Assembly (NCBI GenBank): GCA_013115135.1
Contig: JABANP010000111.1
Span: 62,001-126,000 of the forward strand
Direction: 5' to 3'
Length of the DNA stretch: 64,000 bases
Origin: Perkinsus olseni
Taxonomy: Eukaryota > Perkinsozoa > Perkinsida > Perkinsidae
A program made the translations under genes and the position numbers. The notes below the pieces were generated by a model. The model did not search any database. It was not told the DNA's origin and saw only the letters and a list, made by a program, of their open reading frames with translations. This document shows, one piece after another, positions 37,066-47,471 of this stretch (position 1 is the first letter of the stretch; each line of letters starts with the position of its first letter).

Positions 37066-39124
37066 TTAAGGAGTGAGACGCTTGGGGTCGCGGGGGAACA
37101 TCGAGGCGAAACTGAAAGAGGACAGATGACAACTGCGACACCACAACACTATTTATTACCGAATATTGGGTAGGCCAAGGAAGAGCATGACCACACGCTC
37201 AAGGCCGACACCAGCACCAGCATGAGGATAAGAACCGTACTTGAAGGCATCGACGTAAGGCTGGATGGTGGAGAGCTCGACTCCGAGGCGTTGAGCCTTC
37301 TCGGCCAGCATGTTGGCATCGTGGATTCGCTGGGCACCAGAAGTGACCTCCTCACCACGGATGAAGATATCGTAGGAGTTGGTCCACTTGGGGTCGACAG
37401 GGTCAGGCATGGTGTAGAAAGGACGAACGGATGCAGGGAACTTATCGATGATGTAGAAACTGATAGAAAAACCGTCAAATGAGTTGCAATGGTCGTGTCA
37501 TTATTCTTACTCAGTATCATAGAGATCATGCATGATCCTTCCAAGTAGCTTCTCATCACTAGTGCCCATATCCTCATCCTCCTCGTGCTTCACAACGGTG
37601 GCCAAATGCTCCTTGATCTCATCGACGCGCTTGGTCTCACCCAACTTCTCATAGTGGGCGATATCACGCTCCAACTGAACAACAACGACATATAAAACAA
37701 CAACCACTGGCGATGGTACTGCACTTACATAAGCTGGTCCCTCCTTCCTGAGGATTCCCATGGCCTGGGCGAAGGTAAAGCGGTTGCAGGGCTTGGTCCA
37801 GATGAGGTCCTTGAAGGGATACTGGGCCCTCACAGCCTCCAGCTCCGACGAGAACCTCTCGTTGAGGCCGTGGAAGATGTGGTCGAACGTGCCGTCAATG
37901 ACGTCCAAGACCTCATGGTAGTTATCAGCGAACCTCATCTCCATATCAAGGCCGACGAACTCTGTCATGTGACGATGAGTGAGGGACTTCTCCGCACGGA
38001 AAACAGGTCCGATCTCGAAAACACCGGGAAGATCGGTCATAAGGGCCATCTGCTTGTACAGCTGAGGCGACTGGGCCAAGTAGGCGTTACGGTCGAAGTA
38101 CTGGACCTTGAAGACATCAGCACCACCCTCGGAAGCAGCACCCAAAAGCTTGGGAGTGTGGATCTCGACGAGACCTTGCTTGATAAGATACTCCCTGAGA
38201 ACGAAAGATACGTCTTATAAGGAATCTTTCCGTACTGCGGCCGCTCACCTGAAGAGCATAGACACGCCAGACTGTATCCGGAGAATGGCCTGGTTAGCCT
38301 TGGTCCTCAGGTCGATGACACGGTTATCGAGACGGGTATCCAGAGACACACGAGCTCCCTCACCGGCGTCAATATCGGCCTCCGTTCTGAGAACACCAAC
38401 AAATGTCAAACAGCAGCAGTAGTCGACCATCTACCTCTCCAAATCCTCGAACTGAAGAGGCAAGGCCTCGGGCTCGTGAAATGCAGAAGATCCGCTCAGC
38501 CTGGAGCTCAACCTCAGACTGGGTGGTAGAGCGGATGGGCTCTTCCGGGACAGTTACGGTACCGTAAAGGTCGACTACCGACTCCTTAGTGAGGTTGCCG
38601 GCGAACTTGGCGATATCACCGCCGAATACCACAACTTGCACAGTTCCGAGGCCTTGTCGTAGAGTCACGAAGGAAAGCTTACCACCCTGTTTACGAGTGT
38701 TCTGACACCGAGCCCTAATCCAGACCTGAAGGAAAGGGGATCAGCGACCACAGCAGCAGGAGGAGGAGGGGGCCCACCTTCTGGTCCTTCATGGTGGCAT
38801 CCAAATGAGTAACCTTAGTAAACTTACGGCCAAGTGACTTCACTTGAGGATTGGATAAACGTGTGGCCGAATTTCTGTTCGCCAGTGACCAGCTCCTGAT
38901 ACGGCACGTCAGGACCCTCTAAGCGGCGCTTCTCCTCAGCAAGGCGGGCGGCCTTGGCCTCCTCCTGAAAATGATAATAACCCAGAGGCTCTCATCACAA
39001 CACTACGAGCATCTACCTTCTGTCTCTTGGCCTCCTCCTTGGCCCTCTTCTTTTCGAGCTTGGCAAGCTCCTTCTCAGTGAGCTTCTCGTTGGCAGGCTG
39101 CTGCTGCTCCGTTGGACTGGACAT
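37066..39124 (-). CDS. DARS1: Aspartyl-tRNA synthetase, cytosolic type
   Basis: Class IIb synthetase. The ATG at 39124 starts a Gln/Lys-rich eukaryotic extension (MSSPTEQQQ...[19 protein letters not shown]). The OB-fold anticodon domain follows ([31 protein letters not shown]), then [18 protein letters not shown], motif 2 region [41 protein letters not shown], motif 3 [14 protein letters not shown] and the invariant end [12 protein letters not shown] before TAA at 37066. At least seven short introns. In [17 protein letters not shown] the frame needs one base skipped near 38476 (TCA-C-GAG), which homologs strongly support. A second apparent shift near 38845 can be explained by a 73-nt intron instead. 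Confidence 0.93.
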
Positions 39125-40019
39125 ATTCGTTATAATGAACTTGCGTACGCCGTTAAAGGCCTTCCAAAAGGACCACTTCGCCACACACTAGTCGAGATCT
39201 ATTTACCTCCCTCCTCCCAAGACAGATGCCCCCGTCCAATCGCCATTGCTGGTCCAGGAGGGCTACATGGCAACGACGATGGTGGTGGAGGCTACGGCCG
39301 AATGGCAACCCCACAAATTTACCGAATTTCGTGCAGAATTTATTAATGGTACGGTTGAGATGAAAGGTTACAATAAAAGTAGCAACTTCACGGGACGCAC
39401 TCGTTAGACCAGCCCACGCTAAGTCGCTTTTCCAACGAAACTTTTACCGCGCGCGCCCGGCTGATCGATTGAGATCTTGAGTCAAGTAGAAATTTGGAGT
39501 CAGGAAGGATGGATGACGTTCCAATAGATGGTAGGCTTGCCGCTTTCTATGATGGCCCCTTTGTTGATTGCTCGTTCGTCCCGGTGACGGATAAGTTCAC
39601 GACAAGGCTGTTATTGGACCCATTATAAATAGTCCATGGGCAATCCATAACCACTGCCTCCCGTTCAGTAGATCGATTCCAGGAACACTCTGGGCCTTGT
39701 TGTTTATTGAGCGAGAAGGGTGTATGTCGGACAGCAGGTCTGGATGGTCAAAAGATGGTTCCCCCATGTTGTCCATCCGCTCAGACATCCTAAGGCGATG
39801 CTCACCATCTGCAGCTTTTGCGGGCACAGGCTCTCGTCTTCATCGTTATTTTCGGGACGTGCTAGACCCGTGCCCGTACACCTTACGACAGCGCTGTGCG
39901 GGAGAGGACAGTCCAGCTGTTGCCAGGGTCTATCATGAGGCCAGACGCGAAGTCCAGAGCCTTGCTTCGAGTACTCTCGAAGTCTTGTATAAAGTCCCGA
40001 GGGAGGACGCGGAATTATA
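39125..40019. other. Intergenic, mostly featureless
   Basis: About 0.9 kb. The only item is a 39-codon open frame on + at 39509-39628 (MDDVPIDGRLAAFYDG...), which may be an exon or chance. The longer minus frame 39704-40240 is not supported. Confidence 0.35.
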
Positions 40020-40828
40020 GCCGCCCCGATAGAAGTCACCAGGGAGGCTTGCCGTTGGCCAAGCTGTGGTTCCCGTAGATCTCCTTCCCTCGCCAGCAGA
40101 ACAGCTTTTCCTTTGATAATGACTATAGCCTCAACTAGCTCCATCTTGATGTCATCCCTGCTGCCCCTGCTAACCTCAGCTGTGTCTCTTCGTGCTGTGC
40201 CGTCGGAGGTGGGCCTCACAAAGCCCACACGCTCAGCCACGTGTGACGCTCTTCTCCTCCTGTCCTAGGTTAGATCGCTGAGGCGGAATATCTCCGTCGA
40301 GAGGGATGAGAAAAGAAACTCCACGACCTGTGTCGTTCAATATCCAGCCTTGGATATTTATGTCATCAGTTCTCCTGACCGAGGCTCTCGTTACATCGAA
40401 GCGGAGACGCTTGTGGAGGGTATAACCTATACACTGTCATACTCGTAAGGTCTCTGAGGTCTCAGTTGGTGCTCGTCAACTGAGCGTCATTGTCAGTGAC
40501 TATAGGGTCATTGACACCCATCGTTGGAGCCACGAGCATAACCAACATGGCTGGTTCCCCAAAGGCCTTGGACAGGCCTTTCTGCTGCCTGAAAGCATCG
40601 TCCAAGAGCATCCCATCGCTCGCCTGTACGAGCCCATAATGCGAATACTCGACGCTAAAGGCGTGAACAGCACTACGTGTGCCGAGGTTGCTGACTTTAT
40701 CGAGGACCATCCTGGGGGTGAACCGTACAAGGATGACGGAGTAACGCCGTGGATTCGACAATTCTTGCTCCAACCCTGCACAGTCGGAAGTTCATTGGAG
40801 AGCTGGTAAGATGTTCATGAAAAGATAA
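40020..40828 (+). CDS. Unknown protein, tandem paralog 1
   Basis: Exonic blocks at about 40269-40445 and 40490-40828 encode a protein that is clearly paralogous to the gene at ~41850-42611. First block: NISVERDEKRN with TTCVVQYPALDIYVI and IEAETLVEGITYTL. Second block: DYRVIDTHRWSHEHNQHG, HPIARLYEPIMRILDAKGV, TCAEVADFIEDHPGGEPY and TPWIRQFLLQP. Changes between the paralogs are mostly conservative, so plus is the coding strand and the protein is under constraint. To keep matching to the end (SEVHWRAGKMFMKR, stop 40828) one T at 40777 must be skipped after CCC. The left boundary is approximate. No known domain recognised. Confidence 0.5.
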
Positions 40829-41849
40829 CGGCAAATTTGGATGTTCATGTTGAACGACTTCTTGTTGCGCTACAAGTGTCCCAGAATGCCGTGAGCTGGC
40901 AACGAGTGTCTAGTTCATGATTCTGAGAGGGCTAAGGTCGAGGCTGCTGCGTACTTCTCCCATCAATCTCGTTGAATCAAATTGATGGTGGTTGAATACC
41001 CCCTTCTCTTGAACCATTGGGGCGGCAGCGGCGATGAAATGGAGTCTCTCAGGCGGGAGGAATGGTGCGTATGGGCTTGTAAGGGTGAGGGAGGTTGGCG
41101 GTGGGGAAGAGAACTCGGGGTGCTCAAGCGCGTCAGGCTTTCGACTGGGATTTATCAACCCGTGGTGCCGTGAACGAGAGCCCTTCAGGTCGGTACAACA
41201 GCTGGCTACGTACCCCAGCCAGAGGCTCTATGGGGGAAAAGGAATAATGGCTCTGTGTCATCCTGTAGAAAATGGCTCTACGTCATCCTTCTGGGTCTAA
41301 AGGATGACGCATGGTCCTATTTATTCGTCTGGGAGTGGTGGAAGGATGTAGGTCGCGGGTTCGATACCCAGGCCCTCTGTTTGTATGAATAAATACTTCC
41401 CTAGTCCCTCAACCGAGAGCCTATGAATCGGCATCTAGACTCGTTACAAGAGGGATGATAACGAGGGAGCGGAGTCGTCAACAGCCTCGCATGAGGCAGC
41501 CCGGGGACTCGCGCTCCAACGACGCCGTCACACCGTCTCTGTCGGCGAGACTTGATAAGTCTGCAAGATCGTGGACTAGTCGCTTCGGGTGTCTCCAACT
41601 TCCGTTGAATTCCGCCCTAGTGCCACTGAGCGCGGGTCCATGTGGGAGTCTGGTGTAGGCATCAGTTCTTATCACAGCATCATCATCAGCCGCCGCCTCG
41701 TCCCATCGTAGGTCAGCGTAGGTCGTGGCCGGGGACCAAGTTGGTGGTTTTCTCTCAACATTCGGGATTCCCCTTTGACGATCCGCAGGGTCCGAAGGGC
41801 CAAGTGACCCCATAATCTCCGGGCTCGCTGATTCATGTAGTCTCTCAAC
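40829..41849. other. Spacer between the paralogs
   Basis: About 1 kb with no supportable gene. An isolated tRNA T-arm-like string (GGTTCGATACCC near 41358) lacks a matching 5' half. Confidence 0.4.
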
Positions 41850-42611
41850 TGTTCTATGGGGCAGCGCTTGTTTCCATTATGGCGACCATCCTGGCTCCCT
41901 CCGTCGTGAGGTCGTTGTTGGTGATGATGATGATGATACACTTCCGCTGCTCGCCCGTCTTAGCTCTGCGGGCTACCTCTAAGGTAGGCCTGAGTAGCCG
42001 AATGTGAATCCAATGTGAATGATACCCCACCATGTTATAGGCCAGACCCTTCAGTCGAACCATCTCCGTAGAGGAGGATGCTCGCGACAGCACCTCCATG
42101 AGCAAGACTTGTATCATTCGCTATTCGACCTTGGATATCCGCGTCGTTACCTCTACTAGACCCCAGGACCGCCTCATCGAAGCGGCGACGGTTGTAGACA
42201 ATATAACCCATACAGCTACATACTGGAAGTACTCGAAGTCTCCTCGCACGGAGCACTCCACCACCGCTCTCTTTCAGCTATGACAGGGCCATCGGCGTTC
42301 GTTGGGCGTCTGGAGGTAACGGCGATGATGACCTAGGTCATGGAGCTTCACACGCATTCCAGCTTCACGGAGAGACCATCTCCCAGCATCCCGTCGCGTC
42401 CTTGTACGAACCGCTTATGAAGATACTGAATACTAAAGGCGTGGACCGCGGCACATGTGCAGAGGTTGCTGACTACATTGAGACCCATCCTGGAGAGCCG
42501 TACAGGAATGATGCCACTGCGCCCTGGATCCGCCAGTTCATTCTTCGACCAGCAGATTCGGAAGTCCATCGCCGCGCGGGCAAGTTGTCGGCGAAAGGAG
42601 TAGATGCATGA
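41850..42611 (+). CDS. Unknown protein, tandem paralog 2
   Basis: Blocks at about 42039-42230 (TISVEEDARDS, KTCIIRYSTLDIRVV, LIEAATVVDNITHT) and 42285-42611 (SYDRAIGVRWASGG, HPVASLYEPLMKILNTKGV, TCAEVADYIETHPGEPY, APWIRQFILRP, RRAGKLSAKGVDA, stop TGA 42609-42611). It aligns block by block with paralog 1 about 1.8 kb upstream. The AG-ended intron before the first block is at the same place. Unlike paralog 1 no frame skip is needed in the last block. No known domain is recognised. The 5' end is not resolved. Confidence 0.5.
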
Positions 42612-42849
42612 GGGTTGTATTGATCGTGTGGTGATGTTCAAGATGTTAGGCTACTCATTGTTGTGTTAAATGACCAGTGGCCCAGGGATCGGGTGGACGG
42701 TCGTACAGTAGAGCCCTCATGGCCACCATGAACAGCGTTATCATCAGATTGCTCTAACACTATGACGCGCTTCCAACAGTGTTCCCAGTGGTACTCGTGT
42801 CAGGGCTAGGAATAGTGTAAGAAGTGGTAGTTGTTAAGGTTTGATTTTC

Positions 42850-43294
42850 ATGTCCACAGTGGCCGAGTTCCCTCCAGAGAGATCAGTCCCTCTGAGTGAT
42901 GAGGCATCGGCCCTCGAAGAGAGGCTCATACAGGAAATAAAAGCCCTCACCACCACTGACAGTGCAATAGCATTCTTGAAACGAATAAATGTAGTACCAC
43001 ACATCGACTACTTCGCCCTATAGACATCCTCAGTCGGAGCTTCGGACGAACACCACTCTCCGTCAAGTCGCCCCTGGCCTTCTGAGCTCCCTCATCGACT
43101 TGGCCAAAGGTAACCTTCTTGAGAAAGACTCGAGAAGGGAGAAAGATACTCAAAGATACCATGTAGGCAGCCGAAACGTCGAACCCCTCCGAGCTATCAG
43201 CGCTCTCGCTCTTCCAATGACCATCACTGACGCATGGATCGATAACCCTATTTCCCTTCAGATGCGAGATAGCTGTGGTATCTCGTCCTCGTGA
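42850..43294 (+). CDS. Small unknown protein, three exons
   Basis: ATG at 42850: MSTVAEFPPERSVPLSDEAS, then EERLIQEIKALTTTDSAIAF. GT-AG introns after RIN and after LAKG join it to an exon with ELRTNTTLRQVAPGLLSSLI and to one with GSRNVEPLRAISALALP, ending GISSS at TGA 43292-43294. About 115 residues, mostly helical. The second intron contains AAGATAC and AAGATACC strings like those of the palindromic element family but not a full copy. I do not recognise the family. Confidence 0.45.
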
Positions 43295-44921
43295 GTGCTA
43301 CACCTTTCTCATGGAGGCCTTGTCCCTTCTACCGGACAGAGCGGTAATAGCAGCAGCAACGGCGGGTGGTGGGATGCATTCTACCGTCCGTTAGACTGAG
43401 GTCGCCAATACTACTACCTTCATAGCAGCGGCTGGCCTTTTACGAGGTCTATCACGGCTGATGGTAGGGGTCCAAACTGGCAGGATGAAAAGTGATAGGG
43501 CACGGTAGTAAGGGGCCTGGGTGGAGGGGAGGGTCGTCTACCACAGCCCTGCTGGGGCTCGTGCCCTCGCGCGTCTCAACCTGCTCGTGAGATAGGGAGA
43601 TATTCTCGTTATTTGCATGCTTCAACCTTAGATACCTAGTTGGTATAGTAGCGCTAATACAGCGTAAGTTTTTCGTCGAATCGAAGGATGGCATCCCCTC
43701 ATCCACGGCTGATAACGATGCTGAGCTGCTAGAAGAACTAACTGGTGCCTGTCTCGAACTCATCACCACTTATGGTTATGATTCTAAAGTGGGGGCCGCT
43801 ATGCAGGAGGATCCTAAGGAATCTTCTTGTCGACTAGAGGTAGTGACGGGAGTCCCGTTGTCAATACTGTCCCGTCATGGAAGAGTATTGATATTTCCTC
43901 TGGCTTCTGACGTTCGAAGGGCAGGCAGATTTAGTACAGCGCGGGGCAGCCATAATCGTGTAGCAATCATCATTTTGTGTCGTACAGTACATCCACTATG
44001 AGTACGTATGATTCATGCGTATATCTAAATCAAAGTGATTGCGGATAGCATGCAACCGCATAGTAAAACTTCTTGATACGGTATGAATGGTGCCATGACT
44101 TCTACTGCTATTACTCAGGTTTTAACGTCACTAGCATGCCTAGTATCCGAGGAGCTCTGCCGTAGAGTGTCCAAGTCAAGGCTTCATCTCCCCACTACTG
44201 GGCGACACTCCCGATGAGTATGAGCTCCAACGAGGCCTGGTTGGGCGTCTCTTAGTTGACGGTAGTGGGGCGCGGTAGCGGCGGCAGCGCCTAAGGCTAT
44301 CACTTTCAGTGAATTCGGCGGTGTATCAGTCCCCTGGCATACTGCAGTACACCTGCAGTAGAGTCCTCAATCTAGTGCCACACGAGGAGACCGGGTGAGC
44401 GGCCTTGCTGGTAGCACTGATGGCAGATCTCTTCCCAGGTTGATGCAGAGTAGTGATGGTGTCAGCGCCCTGGACATGGCCCAGTCTAGGTTGGGATGGC
44501 TTGTTTTGGCCTATGTAGAACGGCCGAGGGGCACTCGCACGGCTTGGATGCCTTTAGTCTGGTCTCATGCAGTCTACACTCACATCTATGCATGTAATAC
44601 AATTTATGCTACCACCACGACCACAACCTATTTTATAGGTACCATACAGCTACTCTTCGAGAGCAATGATGTTTTAGCCATCCGGAGCGGCCTGTGAGTA
44701 GCTGGTCGATCCGTCCAGTCTCATGTGTCCCTTATCAGTCGGCTATACGGCAGAGAGTTGCAGCAGCACCTCCCATACCAGACCTACCGAGAGGGCAGAC
44801 AGCAGCGATGGAACCCTGGCAAGCTCTTCCGCCATGTACTGGAAATAGCGGTCACCAGTGACGAGATCATGGTAGTAGTGACGCAGCCAAGAGGAGACGG
44901 GAATAGAGACCTCGTCCGTAG
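43295..44921. other. Region without a confident gene
   Basis: About 1.6 kb. Two plus-strand frames, 43789-44001 and 44395-44697, are open but match nothing I recognise. They could be exons of the gene that follows. Confidence 0.4.
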
Positions 44922-45663
44922 ATGACACTGAAGGAGCGCCAGCATGTGTACAGCATCACTGAGAAGGATCTCCGCGCTCTACCCATAGAGGAGAGATTCG
45001 ACGTGAGTCGACGGTCTAGGGTTGCTTGTGTATGCGGGTTTATGATAGGCCTACTACCAAATAGAGAAGTCCAGTGGGGTAGATGAGGTAGTGGGAATAG
45101 TACTGAAGCTGTATAAGGACGACTGGTGGACGGAGGTGAGGAGCCGCTGACTGTGGCCTGGCCAGGCATGCTCGGTAGCAGGTCCTGCAGCAGCCTGGTG
45201 TAGTAAGACTCAGTCTGGTCGATAGATTCACCCAGGCTATACAGGCCGCCCTTACTGGTGACTTCAAGGTAAGCCAGCATACGGAGGAAGTGAGTTCACT
45301 GTCATCATAGCAGGTAGTGGACGGCACTGATACCATCATTGGGGCGATCAACTGGTGCCGACTGGTCTGGCTCGCCGATCCCCAGCACAACGCCACAGCT
45401 CGCCACATAAAGTCTTCCGAGTGGCTCAATGGAGTTGTCACCTCTCTTGTTGAGAATGTCGCCAATCAAATTGATGCCGAGTTGACGATAGAGAAGCAGC
45501 AGAAGGGCTGATGATGAGCAGCAGCTGAAGGGTGTCGAGATGAGTCGACTGGAGTTGGTCGCTGATACTGTCGGGAGACTGAGGGAACTCATAAATACCA
45601 ACAGTTTAGTGAATAAGAGAATTGATAATGATAGTGTTATGACTGATGTGAAGGAATCTTAAT
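44922..45663 (+). CDS. Unknown helical protein
   Basis: Plus-strand exons joined by GT-AG introns: MTLKERQHVYSITEKDLRAL then PIEERFD; SSGVDEVVGIVLKLYKDDWW; VLQQPGVVRLSLVDRFTQAI; VVDGTDTIIGAINWCRLVWL; and a charged C-terminal helix with SRLELVADTVGRLRELINTN, ending at TAA 45661-45663. The last two blocks connect only if one G is skipped near 45506 (AAG-G-GCT); unshifted reading stops at the next codon. Antisense frames across the region lack this coherence. Exons may extend upstream (a frame at 44725-44925). Family unknown. Confidence 0.45.
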
Positions 45664-46037
45664 CTCCAGTTTCTGTACTCTAAGTGTATTGGGGTGGAGT
45701 TGTGAAGTCAGCAGTTCCTTTGATATCTTTCGGATGAGCTTAATTTCTCTGGTGGCGACGGAGCTCTACACGCTTGGGATGGTAGATTATACCGATCACA
45801 GGTGAAGCATTAACAGCCTCAATCAGCTAAGCAGACAGAGAATTAGCTCCCCATACCAAAGCAACTATGCTTCTACTGTAGACAGCTCCTTCCCTGTTAC
45901 ACTGGTGACACAACAATAGCAATGTAATGGTAGAAGAAACGTTAGCCAGCGAAGACTCTTGTGAAGCCAACGCCTTCTGGCTGCAGATAGTGACTTATTG
46001 GTAGTAGACTCGGGAAGAATGCTGCATCATACTCATC
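45664..46037. other. Intergenic, convergent gene ends
   Basis: About 370 bases between convergent stops of the unknown helical gene and fibrillarin. No gene seen. Confidence 0.5.
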
Positions 46038-47020
46038 TTACTCGGCCTTCTTGTGCTTCATCGGTCGGTATTGACCAATGACGACGGCGTGATCTCTGTG
46101 GTAGGGCTCCAAGGTGAGCTGCTCCTTGGGTCTGAAAACGAGCTGTGAGACAAGGCCTGAGTTCAGGGAGTATCTATTTACCTGAGTTTATCCTTCTTGA
46201 GCTTCTCGATCTCACTGGCGAAGACGGCCTCAGGAGCGGCAGTGGAGTCAACACAGTTGGCCTTGATGGAGATGATGTACCAGCCGTTGTTCTTAAGGAA
46301 GTTCTGAGCGTTCACAGCCACAATACGAGCTTGGTCGGGCTGGGCGACATCAGCGAAGATGACGTCCACCATGGGCACCAGCATTCTGTAACGGAGAGGC
46401 TGACGAGCATCCTCAATGATGGGAACCTGGAGAGGGCAATAACATGCACGTTAGGAGCAGAGGGAATAGCTTACGATGTTGGGGCGCTTCTTGGCCATGT
46501 TAGTTAAATCACGACCGGGGCGATGGGCGAACTCGACACCGTAGACGCAGCCAGTAGGGCCGACCATGTCGCTGACGTGCGACACGGTGGTACCGGAGGC
46601 GGCACCCAAGTAGAGAACCTTGCTGCCGGGCTTGATGGGCATGTTGGCAACACCACCAACGATAGTGGCACCGAGCTTGGAACGGAAGGGGTTCCAGACA
46701 CGGTACTCGATCTTCTCGGGCTGGTCCTGACCCTCGACAGGCTTCTCGACTGTGATGCGCTTCTCGCCGTAGACGCTCTCACCGGGGACCATGTTGCGGG
46801 TAAGGAGAGCCTCATCCTTGCCTCGAGAGACGAAGCATCCCTCGAAGCGATGGGGCTCTACGATGACCTTGGCGGCTCCCTTATGGCCTCCCTTGCCCTT
46901 GCCTCCCTTTCCTTTGCCTCCCTTGCCCTTTCCCTTGCCCTTGCCGCTCATACCCTTGCCCTTGCCTTTGCCAGAGCCCTTGCCCTTTCCTTTACCCTTA
47001 CCAAAGCTGCCACCTTTCAT
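46038..47020 (-). CDS. FBL: Fibrillarin (box C/D snoRNP 2'-O-methyltransferase) with a Gly/Lys-rich N terminus
   Basis: Methylates rRNA guided by C/D snoRNAs in the nucleolus. The ATG at 47020 starts [20 protein letters not shown] and continues as GKG/GGKGKGG repeats for about 48 residues. There is no Arg in this stretch, unlike the usual RGG/GAR domain. The catalytic domain is standard: [54 protein letters not shown] loop [48 protein letters not shown] and the end [12 protein letters not shown]. Two GT-AG introns, after RPNI and within the Arg codon before [13 protein letters not shown] at 46038. No frame correction is needed. ALG2 starts ~450 bp away on the other strand, suggesting a shared promoter region. 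Confidence 0.96.
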
Positions 47021-47471
47021 GATTGTGGGAATCAAAGTCACTGCTGGGAATGACAGTAATGGCGGTGCTGTTGTTATTATTGTAACCGGCTAGTCGAGTC
47101 AACAATCACAATCGGATTATCCTAGCCTTAGCGAGGGTATACATCATCGTCCATTAAAGGACTCAGTTTACGTCAAACCACCATCACTGTTCCCAACTCA
47201 ACTACACACATGTCAAGTAGTAGTGACATACGCGTTCACAGCGCATGGGAAGTCCTATAGATCAGGTGTGTGAAAAGCGCACGCCCTGGTGATCGATTAT
47301 TTTTGGTGGTGGTAGTGATGCCTAAGAAGGAGGAGGAATCTTTACGAGTGGTAGGCAGGGATATAAGGCACCTCCGCTACCGACATAACGCCATGCCACT
47401 GACGTCGACGAGACGGTACTGTGCACGGAAAGCGACCGAAATTTCGAGACCCAGAGAAAAGATATTCCTTA
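47021..47471. promoter_or_regulatory. Divergent promoter region between fibrillarin and ALG2
   Basis: About 450 bases separate the two divergent start codons. It presumably holds both promoters and 5' leaders. I see no recognisable TATA box or named element. Confidence 0.35.

Noticed and set aside
38815..38860. A second +1 frame skip in AspRS before [11 protein letters not shown]
   Set aside because: A 73-nt GT-AG intron beginning GTCCTGACG and ending CTCAAG joins RRLE to VKSLGRKF in frame, so no skip is required.
39704..40240. Minus-strand open frame of 178 codons
   Set aside because: No family match, and its right part overlaps the region leading into the plus-strand paralog 1, which is supported by a second copy.
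41345..41378. tRNA-like GGTTCGATACCC on the plus strand
   Set aside because: No complementary 5' half upstream and no cloverleaf can be drawn.
45040..45601. Minus-strand open frames of 98-141 codons
   Set aside because: The plus strand gives a chain of exons with good splice sites and helical protein; the minus frames do not continue across those boundaries.
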